Positions 57,634 through 64,000 of a stretch of 64,000 bases of DNA are shown here, piece after piece (positions within the stretch are counted from its first letter, which is position 1; each line of letters opens with the position of its first letter). The notes under the pieces are model-generated. The model was not told the origin of the DNA. It ran no database searches and was given only the letters and a program-made list of their open reading frames with translations. The translations under genes were made by a program, and so were the position numbers. The stretch covers positions 53,192 to 117,191 of the forward strand of contig NZ_OAOQ01000011.1 in assembly GCF_900207575.1 (NCBI RefSeq), read 5' to 3'. Source of the DNA: Cereibacter ovatus (GTDB lineage: Bacteria; Pseudomonadota; Alphaproteobacteria; Rhodobacterales; Rhodobacteraceae).

Positions 57634-58791
57634 TCAGCGCCGCGCCAGCCCAAGGCCGGCTGCGGCAAGTGCGGCCGCCGTCGCGGCAAGCCCCAACAGG
57701 CCCAGCGCCAGAAGCCAGGGCCGCGCCGACAGCAGGGTTCCCAGCACCTGCCGCAGGTTGCCGGGGCGAAGCGGCTCTGCCAGGTGCGGCAGTTGGCCCG
57801 GCACCGTGGCACTCTGCCACCGCCCGTCGCGCCCCAGGATCGCAACCTGACCGTGCGGCCCATCAGCCCGCCCCGCGGCCAGCGTGGCCGCAACCGGCGC
57901 CGGCGCCACCCCGGGCCCCAACACCATCCAAAGCTGCCCCGGCCGGGCTGTCAGCAGCACCGCCGTGCCGCCGCGACCGGCCAGCCAGCCTTCCAGCGCC
58001 CCAAGGTCCGGCCCGGCAAGGTGCTGCGCCACAGCACCCAGCGGCGCCAGACTGGCGGCGGCAAGGGCATGGGCCCGACCAGCCAGATCCACAGGCCGCG
58101 GCACCACCGTCGCCGGAACAAAGCCGGCCTCGCGCGGGCGGGGCGGCATCAGGGCCAGCGCCACTGCCCGCGGCGTCAGCCCCACCTGTGCCAACGGCAC
58201 CTGCGCCAGATCCTCGATTCCCGCAACGCTCAGCCTGACCCCCACCCCCGGTCCCGGCGGCAGCAGGGCCGCAACACCGCGCGCCCGTGCGGCCTTGTCC
58301 GGCGTAAGAGCCACAACGCCGGCAGCGCCAAGCCCGGCAAGCGCGCGCGCGATGTCGGGCAGGCGCATCCGCGCCGAGGGCGGCACGCCAAGAACCAGCT
58401 GCGCCCCCCAAGGCGTGGCGTCCAACAAGGTGATCCGGTTCGCTCCCGGGCGCAGCAGCCGCGCGGGAAACAGCAGATCCGGCGCCCGCGCATCGTCCCC
58501 CGCCGGCGCAAGCACGCCCGCCCAAGTGCCGTTGACCGCCACCCCGATCGGCCGGATGCCGCGCAGAACGCGCAGCCGCGCCCGCTCGGGGCCCAGCAGC
58601 AGCCAGTCATCCGGCAGGCGAAACTCGACCCCGCGCGCCGAGGCCGTCAAAGCCACGTCCCGCCCCGGCGTCACCGCAGGCAGGGGCGCCATGGCACTGG
58701 CAGACACGGGCGGGGCGACGACCGGGATCTCGTCCGCCGCCGCAAGGACCAGCACCGCCCCGATGGCAAGGATCAGCCGTGCACCGCGCAT
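57634..58791 (-). CDS. Short BcsB-like protein
   Basis: A 385-residue protein encoded after the BcsA-like gene. It has a signal-like start (MRGARLILAIGAVLVLAAAD), a beta-rich middle (DVALTASARGVEFRLPDDWL, ITLLDATPWGAQLVLG) and a C-terminal membrane anchor (LLALGLLGLAATAAALAAAG, about 357-380). BcsB, the periplasmic, membrane-anchored partner of BcsA, normally has about 700 or more residues with two carbohydrate-binding and two flavodoxin-like domains, so this is about half-size. The ATG 58791 overlaps the BcsA-like stop. Homology rests on position, topology and weak similarity. Confidence 0.65.
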   Translation of the reverse strand: MRGARLILAIGAVLVLAAADEIPVVAPPVSASAMAPLPAVTPGRDVALTASARGVEFRLPDDWLLLGPERARLRVLRGIRPIGVAVNGTWAGVLAPAGDDARAPDLLFPARLLRPGANRITLLDATPWGAQLVLGVPPSARMRLPDIARALAGLGAAGVVALTPDKAARARGVAALLPPGPGVGVRLSVAGIEDLAQVPLAQVGLTPRAVALALMPPRPREAGFVPATVVPRPVDLAGRAHALAAASLAPLGAVAQHLAGPDLGALEGWLAGRGGTAVLLTARPGQLWMVLGPGVAPAPVAATLAAGRADGPHGQVAILGRDGRWQSATVPGQLPHLAEPLRPGNLRQVLGTLLSARPWLLALGLLGLAATAAALAAAGLGLARR

Positions 58792-61046
58792 CACGACGCC
58801 TTTCGCAGCTTGGGCTTGTCCGGCACCGGCGCCGGGTCCGGGCAGGGGGCAGCCCCGAACGCCAGCGGATGCGCCGGCCGGTCGGATGGATGCGACCGCC
58901 CGCACCGGCCGGTTGCACGCAGCAGCACGACCGGCAGCGCCCCGACCGCAAGCCACAGGATCAGCAGCCCTTCGCGCAGCAGCCCCTTGGTCCGCTGTGT
59001 CGCCTGCCGCCGTCGCAGCCACGCCGCGCTATCACCGAAGATCAGGCAGGCCACGGTTTCGCGCACCGCCGAGGGCTGGCCGGGATCAAGCGCCACCCCC
59101 AGCGTGACCATGCCCCCCATCCGAACCGCCGCCCGCACATGCCCGCTGACCATCCGTTCAAGCTGCGGCGCATCGGGGAATTTCGGTCGGAACCGGACCC
59201 CGGTCCCCAGCCCGATCGCTGGCGCCCCCGGCGGCAACGGCAGCAAAAGCCGCACCCCCCGGGTCGAGGCATCCAGCACGGTGGCATTCATCGGCCGCAC
59301 GTCCTCGGCCGGGCAATGCACCTCGGCCGAAACCTGCATCTGCACCCGCGGCATCGTCCGGCGCTGGCATTTGTCCAGCCCAGCGCGCATCCCCGCGGCA
59401 AGGACGACCAGATTGAACCCCGCCCAAAGCGTCATCGCAAGCGGCACCGCTGCCGCCTCGGCGGGGGCGGCGCGCAGCTGCGCGATCCCGGCCAGCACGC
59501 CCGCGAGGCAAAGGCCCGTCACGGCCCAAAGCGGCACGCTTGCCCGCGCCCCGGCAAGCCGATCCCCGAACAGGGCCGCCAGCACCACCGAAGGCGCCTG
59601 AGCCGCCTCTTGCACAAGGCTTGCAAGCGGCGGGGCATGACGGTCAAACAGCGCCCGGCGCAGCATCAGGCCAACCGCCAGATATCCGGAACCATGCGCC
59701 AGCAGATCCTCGAATCCGGCGGACAGGAAGCGAACCCCGGCCAGAAGATGCGCCAGCGGCGCCAGCAGGAACACCAGCAGCAGCAACGGCCGCAGGCCCT
59801 CGCCAAGCCTCACCAGATAGCCCAGCCGCTGCGACAGGCACAGCCCGCGGTGCCGCAGCGGATGCCCCGCGGCCAGCAGGCGCAAAAGCCCCGCGATGCG
59901 CCGGCCGCGCGCGGCGATCTGGCCGGCGAAGGTCTCGGGCTGGACGCCCGCGATCATCACCCTGTCATGGTAAAGACTGCGCCAGCCGCGGACATGCAGC
60001 GCAAGCGAGGTCTGAAGATCCTCGGCGCCGGGCTTCTCGGCAAAGCCGCCGATCTCGTCCAGCGCGCGGCGCCGCAGCACCCCGGCCGAGCCGCAGAACA
60101 CCGCCCCGCCCCAGCGGTCCAGCCCCGGAAGGATCGCGCCGAACAGCCGTTCGCTTGCGGCAGGCCAGCCCGGGCCAAGCCCAAGGTTGCGCTGAACCGG
60201 GTCGGGATTGATGAAGAAATGCGGCGTCTGAACCAGTGCCAGCCGCGGATCGGCCGCGAAATGGCCCACGGTGCGGGCCAGAAAGTCACGGCTGGGCACA
60301 TGGCAGCCCTCAAGCACCAGAACCAGATCGCGGCTGACACAGGCAAGCGCCGCGTTCAAGGCACCGCCGCGCCCGCCGGCATTGCCCGGCCGGGTGGCAT
60401 AGACCACGCCAAGGTCGTGGCACATCTGCTGCAACCCGGCCCGCCGCGCCCGCGCCGCCGCGGCGCTTCCCGCATCGGCCGAGGCGCAGCGGGCGTCGGT
60501 GCCGCCCTCGTCATACAGCACCACCGTCCGCAGACGCGCCGGGTAGACCATGTTCTTCGCCGCAGCCAGCGTGATCGCCAGCATGTCGGCAGGCTCGTCG
60601 GATGAGGTCACAAGAATGTCGACGCCGGGCAGCGTCTCGGGCTTCACTGGCGGCGCCTCTGGGCGGCGCAGCGGCCCCACAAGCAGGCAGGCTTCCAGAA
60701 ACAGCAGGCCGATGGCGCAGGTCTCGGCCAGAAACAACACCAGCGCCACGACAAAGCCCGCATCGGGGGCCACCGCGGGCAGCGTCTCGAACAGGCGCCA
60801 GAACCAGTATCGCAGCGTCACCGCGCCGGCTGTGGCCAGCAGCAGAAGCCGCGGCCCGGTCCGGTCCGCGACAGGCAGAAGCGCCGCCACCAAAGCCACG
60901 GCCAGCAGGGCAAACAGGCCCTGTGCCGCGGGGGCCACCGGCGCGGCTGCCAAAAGCAGCGCCGGCACCAGAAGCAACAGCCACAAACCAGCCAGCAGAA
61001 TGCGCAAGGCCGGGCCTGTCCGGCGGCGCGGGGGCTGCGCGGTCAT
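58791..61046 (-). CDS. BcsA-like protein with degenerate active site and intact PilZ domain
   Basis: A 751-residue homolog of bacterial cellulose synthase BcsA. It aligns without gaps to residue 400 with R. sphaeroides BcsA as I recall it (PTRYWFWRLFETLP region, QTPHFFINPDPVQRNLGL, DRWGGAVFCGSAGVLRRRAL). However, the first DD is D179-E180, DxD is E246-G-C248, TED is A-E-D343, and QRGRW is A-R-G-R-R383. The gating-loop segment FxVTxK is deleted (about 17 residues). The PilZ motifs remain: R563-TMP-R567 and D592-ASTRG597. Cellulose synthesis is therefore unlikely, while c-di-GMP binding is likely. The upstream open frame to 61139 is ignored; ATG 61046 matches the family start. Confidence 0.88.
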   Translation of the reverse strand: MTAQPPRRRTGPALRILLAGLWLLLLVPALLLAAAPVAPAAQGLFALLAVALVAALLPVADRTGPRLLLLATAGAVTLRYWFWRLFETLPAVAPDAGFVVALVLFLAETCAIGLLFLEACLLVGPLRRPEAPPVKPETLPGVDILVTSSDEPADMLAITLAAAKNMVYPARLRTVVLYDEGGTDARCASADAGSAAAARARRAGLQQMCHDLGVVYATRPGNAGGRGGALNAALACVSRDLVLVLEGCHVPSRDFLARTVGHFAADPRLALVQTPHFFINPDPVQRNLGLGPGWPAASERLFGAILPGLDRWGGAVFCGSAGVLRRRALDEIGGFAEKPGAEDLQTSLALHVRGWRSLYHDRVMIAGVQPETFAGQIAARGRRIAGLLRLLAAGHPLRHRGLCLSQRLGYLVRLGEGLRPLLLLVFLLAPLAHLLAGVRFLSAGFEDLLAHGSGYLAVGLMLRRALFDRHAPPLASLVQEAAQAPSVVLAALFGDRLAGARASVPLWAVTGLCLAGVLAGIAQLRAAPAEAAAVPLAMTLWAGFNLVVLAAGMRAGLDKCQRRTMPRVQMQVSAEVHCPAEDVRPMNATVLDASTRGVRLLLPLPPGAPAIGLGTGVRFRPKFPDAPQLERMVSGHVRAAVRMGGMVTLGVALDPGQPSAVRETVACLIFGDSAAWLRRRQATQRTKGLLREGLLILWLAVGALPVVLLRATGRCGRSHPSDRPAHPLAFGAAPCPDPAPVPDKPKLRKAS

Positions 61047-61233
61047 CGGCGGGCCTTGGGCAGCGGACGCGCGGCGGGGTGAGGGTCGCCCCAAGGCGGC
61101 ACGCCCGCAATCCCGGCCAACGGTCCATTCGGCCGGCATATTCGCCCTGAACGGTTTGACAGTCCGCGGCGCTGTGCTCTAGGTTGAGCGTCAAGAGGCC
61201 GCACCCGCTGCAACAGGACACAAAGCCGATCGA

Positions 61234-63624
61234 ATGACGGGAAAGGGACAGCGTGGAACATGGGTGCAACCGGCCGAGGATCTTACGGCCTATGGCAAGT
61301 TGCATGCCAGTCGGGCCATGGCCGAACTGCTGGACATCACCGAAACGCTGCTGCGGGCCCCGGCAACCGGGATCACCCGGGCGATCCGGCTGGCGCTGGC
61401 ACGGGCGGCCACGGTCTGCGGCGCGGATCGGGCGCTGCTGTGCGCAGCCGGGCCGGACGGCGGCCTGCGCACCATCCACGACTGGATGCGCAAGGGCCTG
61501 TCACGGCGGCGCATGGCGCTGATCGGCGGGGCCACGGACTGGGCCGGTGATTGGGCGCCGATCCTGTTCGCAGGTCGGACGGTGGTGCTGCACCCCGGCG
61601 CCGCCGCGCCCGGCGACAGGGCCGCCGCACCGCTGGCCGCTGCGGGGCTTCAGACACTGGTTGCGGTGCCGATACCCGACGACGCCGGCCGGCCGGGATG
61701 CCTGACCCTGTGCTGGACCGGCGCCGCCCGCATCGCCGCCGAGGATCTGCCGCCGCTGCGCCCGCTTGCGGCGGCCCTTCTGGCCGCGCTTGCCCGGCGC
61801 GAGGCCACACGCGCGCTGGCGGATGGCCGGACGCTGCTGCGCTCGATCCTGCAAACCGGAACATCGGCGGTTCTTGCCTTCGACGGCGCGCGGCGGATCG
61901 TGTTCGCCAATCCCGAAGCCGCGGCCCTGCTGGGAAGCCCCGCCGAGACGCTGCCGGGCAAGACGCTTGACGCGATCGGCTGCCGCCTGCTGACCGCCGA
62001 GGGCGCGCCGATTGCCGATGCGGACCGCCCGGTGGATTGCGTGCTGGCCAACGGACAGCCGATGTGCGGGCAACATGTGGTGCTTGCCTGCGCCGATGGC
62101 CGCCACCGCATCCTGAACGTGAACGCAACCCCGGTGGCGACCACCTCGGCCGGGGGCGTGCAGGTGGTGGCAACGCTTGACGATGTGACCGGGCAGGTCT
62201 CGACCGACAGCGCCCTGCGCTCGGCCTTGGCCGAGGCGCATCAGCTGGCCTATTTCGACCCGCTGACCGGGTATTACAACCGCCGCGGCATCGTCGAGGT
62301 TCTTCGCGACTGCCTGCACGGCTGCGGCAGCGGCGGCACGCATCTGGCGCTGCTTTATATCGATATCGACGGGATGCGGCAGGTGAACGGCGGCCGCGGA
62401 CACTGGATGGGGGACCGGCTGCTGGAAGCGGTGGCCCGCCGGCTGGACGGGCTGCGGCTGGACGGCGGCGATCTGGGACGGATCTCGGCGGATGAATTCG
62501 TGCTGACCCTGGCCGAGCCGCAACCCGACGCAGCCACCGCGGTCAAGGCGGCCGAGGCGCAGGCCGAGGCGATCCTTGCCGCCCTGCGCGAACCGTTCCG
62601 GCTGGACGGGCTGACGCTGGAGATCACGGTCAGCATCGGGCTTGCGGCAATCTCGGCGGGCACCACGGTCGAGGCGCTGCTGAAGGGGGGCGAACTGGCG
62701 GTGATGGCGGCAAAGGCGGGCGGCGGCAACCGCGCCTGCGCCTACCGGCCCGACATGGAACAGGACATGGTGGGCCGTGTGGCCCTGACGCAGGATCTGC
62801 GCGAGGCACTGCGCCGCAATGAATTCCGCATCCATTTTGAACCGATGGTCCGGCTGGACGCCACCGGCCTGCACATCGTCGGCCACGAGGCGCTGATCCG
62901 CTGGCAGCATCCCACGCGCGGGATGGTCCCCCCCAACGCCTTCATCCCCTTCGCGGAAGGCAGCGGCTTCATCCGAGACATCGACCTGTGGGTGCTGCGC
63001 CGCGCCGCGGCCGAACTTGCCCGCTGGACGCCCGACCCTGCGCGCCGGCATCTGACGCTGTCGATCAACATCAGTTCGGCCAGCTTCCTGTCGCCGGGCT
63101 TTGCGCAGGCGGTGCGCGATCTGCTGGCCGAGACTGGCGCCGATCCGCGCCGGATCGAGCTTGAGGTGACCGAGGGCACGCTGTTGACCAACCTTGGGGC
63201 CGCACGGACCACGATGAGCGAGTTGCGCACGATGGGTCTGTCGATCGCGCTGGACGATTTCGGCACCGGCTTTTCATCGCTCAGCTATCTGCGCGACCTG
63301 CCGGTGGACGTGCTGAAAATCGACCGCAGCTTCCTGTCCGCCCTGTCCGAAGCCGATGCCAACATGACGATTCTGGAAGGCATCATCGGGCTTGCCCGCG
63401 GGCTGGGGGTCGAGATGGTGGCCGAAGGCGTCGAGACGCCGGCCCAGTTCGAATGGCTGCGCGCCAAGGGATGCCAGACCTTTCAGGGCTATCTGTTCGG
63501 CCGCCCGCAGCCCGCGCCGCAACTGGCCCTGCCGCCAGAGATCCTTGCCCTTGGCGGCCTCGACGCGGTTGCCCCCGCAGCGGGCGCGGGCCGCCACAAT
63601 CATCCCCCCCTCGCCAACGGCTGA
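61234..63624 (+). CDS. GAF-PAS-GGDEF-EAL protein, probable c-di-GMP phosphodiesterase
   Basis: A 796-residue soluble signalling protein. About 30-190 is GAF-like, 200-320 PAS-like ([24 protein letters not shown]), then GGDEF and EAL. The GGDEF signature is degenerate (GRISADEF) with no RxxD site, so it probably does not make c-di-GMP. The EAL domain keeps [46 protein letters not shown] and AEGVET, so phosphodiesterase activity is expected. Divergent from the BcsA-like gene across about 187 bp. Confidence 0.92.
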   Translation: MTGKGQRGTWVQPAEDLTAYGKLHASRAMAELLDITETLLRAPATGITRAIRLALARAATVCGADRALLCAAGPDGGLRTIHDWMRKGLSRRRMALIGGATDWAGDWAPILFAGRTVVLHPGAAAPGDRAAAPLAAAGLQTLVAVPIPDDAGRPGCLTLCWTGAARIAAEDLPPLRPLAAALLAALARREATRALADGRTLLRSILQTGTSAVLAFDGARRIVFANPEAAALLGSPAETLPGKTLDAIGCRLLTAEGAPIADADRPVDCVLANGQPMCGQHVVLACADGRHRILNVNATPVATTSAGGVQVVATLDDVTGQVSTDSALRSALAEAHQLAYFDPLTGYYNRRGIVEVLRDCLHGCGSGGTHLALLYIDIDGMRQVNGGRGHWMGDRLLEAVARRLDGLRLDGGDLGRISADEFVLTLAEPQPDAATAVKAAEAQAEAILAALREPFRLDGLTLEITVSIGLAAISAGTTVEALLKGGELAVMAAKAGGGNRACAYRPDMEQDMVGRVALTQDLREALRRNEFRIHFEPMVRLDATGLHIVGHEALIRWQHPTRGMVPPNAFIPFAEGSGFIRDIDLWVLRRAAAELARWTPDPARRHLTLSINISSASFLSPGFAQAVRDLLAETGADPRRIELEVTEGTLLTNLGAARTTMSELRTMGLSIALDDFGTGFSSLSYLRDLPVDVLKIDRSFLSALSEADANMTILEGIIGLARGLGVEMVAEGVETPAQFEWLRAKGCQTFQGYLFGRPQPAPQLALPPEILALGGLDAVAPAAGAGRHNHPPLANG

Positions 63625-63682
63625 ACAGGTCTGCCCCCGCGCGATCCGGCGACGTTCGCCCGCCCCATGGCGCAGCGACCGC

Positions 63683-63780
63683 AGCAGCAGGCGGTGAGCA
63701 GCAGGCGGTGAGCAGCAGGCGGTGAGCGGTGAGCGGTGAGCGGTGAGCGGTGAGCGGTGAGCGGTGAGCGGTGAGCGGTG
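63683..63780. repeat. Tandem repeat: three 14-bp and eight 7-bp units
   Basis: Three copies of AGCAGCAGGCGGTG (63683-63724) run straight into eight copies of AGCGGTG (63725-63780), all perfect. The units share GCGGTG. The array ends exactly at the presumed left end of an insertion sequence. Not coding; too short and unspaced for CRISPR. Confidence 0.92.
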
Positions 63781-64000
63781 TGAATAGCCCCATGTTTCCT
63801 GGACGCCTTCTTCGCTAACTTTGAGGCAAGGAGGCCATGATGGGCACAGGCAATTTCACGGACGAGTTCAAGCGTGACGCGGTCGCGCAGATCACGGAGC
63901 GGGGCTACCCGATCAAGGAGGTTTCGGAGCGGCTCGGGGTCAGCCTGCATTCGCTCTATGCGTGGAAGCGCAAGTTCGCGAAGGCGGCCACTGGCGAGAC
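63781..64000 (+). mobile_element. Left end of an IS3-family insertion sequence (truncated by window)
   Basis: The sequence beginning TGAATAGCCCCATGTTTCCT looks like an IS3-family terminal repeat (TG start, CCC near the end), followed by the transposase first frame. The boundary next to the tandem repeat is inferred; the right end is outside the window. Confidence 0.7.
63837..64000 (+). CDS. IS3-family transposase OrfA, 3' truncated by window edge
   Basis: The N-terminal 54 residues of an IS3-type OrfA: MMGTGNFTDEFKRDAVAQIT, then ERGYPIKEVSERLGVSLHSL and YAWKRKFAKAATGE. The pattern FxDEFKRDAV...RGYPIKEVSERLGVS...LYxWKRKF is the HTH DNA-binding region of the family; in a complete element, OrfB is made by -1 frameshifting. 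AGGCAAGGAGG lies just upstream of the ATG at 63837. Confidence 0.9.
   Translation, partial: MMGTGNFTDEFKRDAVAQITERGYPIKEVSERLGVSLHSLYAWKRKFAKAATGE

Noticed and set aside
58779..60605. A 608-codon plus-strand open frame opposite the BcsA-like gene
   Set aside because: Shadow of the BcsA-like gene, whose alignment is unmistakable.
61501..63051. A 516-codon minus-strand open frame
   Set aside because: Antisense to the GGDEF-EAL gene; no motifs.
63683..63780. CRISPR array
   Set aside because: The units are 7 and 14 bp and directly joined, with no spacers; it is a simple tandem repeat.

Overview
The window is a GC-rich alphaproteobacterial chromosome segment from an anoxygenic phototroph of the Rhodobacter/Cereibacter type (Rhodobacteraceae). 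The basis is the gene order of half a photosynthesis gene cluster, an LH2 pucBAC operon of the sphaeroides type, PpsR-type operators (TGT-N12-ACA), Fnr-type boxes and a cytochrome c2 gene. No rRNA, tRNA or CRISPR array was seen.

Region 1 (1-27.9 kb) is photosynthesis. On the plus strand bchI (cut by the window edge), bchD and bchO encode Mg-chelatase parts; they converge at a shared terminator with the minus-strand run ppaA, ppsR, bchE, bchJ, bchG, a PucC-family carrier, bchP and idi. Divergent from ppaA runs bchF-N-B-H-L-M-lhaA-puhA-puhB-puhC-bciE-acsF-puhE, then cycA. Together these make bacteriochlorophyll a (Mg insertion, methylation, both the O2-dependent and the O2-independent cyclase, DPOR, hydratase, esterification, geranylgeranyl reduction) and assemble the reaction centre H subunit and LH1. 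The regulators PpsR and PpaA lie in the middle, and PpsR sites sit in front of bchG, bchE, ppaA, bchF and pucBA.

Region 2 (27.9-43.3 kb) is urea nitrogen: urtABCDE (ABC importer) and ureD-A-J-B-orf-C-E-F-G (nickel urease), all on the minus strand, with one small gene on the opposite strand inside the urease run. Beside it is a two-gene unit of a small-molecule kinase and a class-III PLP enzyme, which resembles kinase/phospho-lyase pairs.

Region 3 (43.3-48.2 kb) holds pucBA-pucC (LH2), a cysteine-rich LuxR-type regulator with a degenerate receiver, and anaerobic hemN. Region 4 (48.2-56.5 kb) is nitric oxide respiration: norC-B-Q-D, two small membrane proteins and nnrU on the minus strand, with a DUF1858 protein, an NnrR-type regulator and nnrS around NnrR-like boxes.

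Region 5 (56.6-63.6 kb) is the most unusual part. A GAF-GGDEF cyclase and a GAF-PAS-GGDEF-EAL protein flank a cellulose-synthase-like pair. The BcsA homolog aligns closely with the R. sphaeroides enzyme as I remember it, but it has lost the DxD and QxxRW motifs and the gating loop while keeping the c-di-GMP-binding PilZ motifs. Its BcsB partner is about half the normal length. It looks like a c-di-GMP-reading pseudo-synthase. The window ends in a 7/14-bp tandem repeat abutting the start of an IS3-type insertion sequence.
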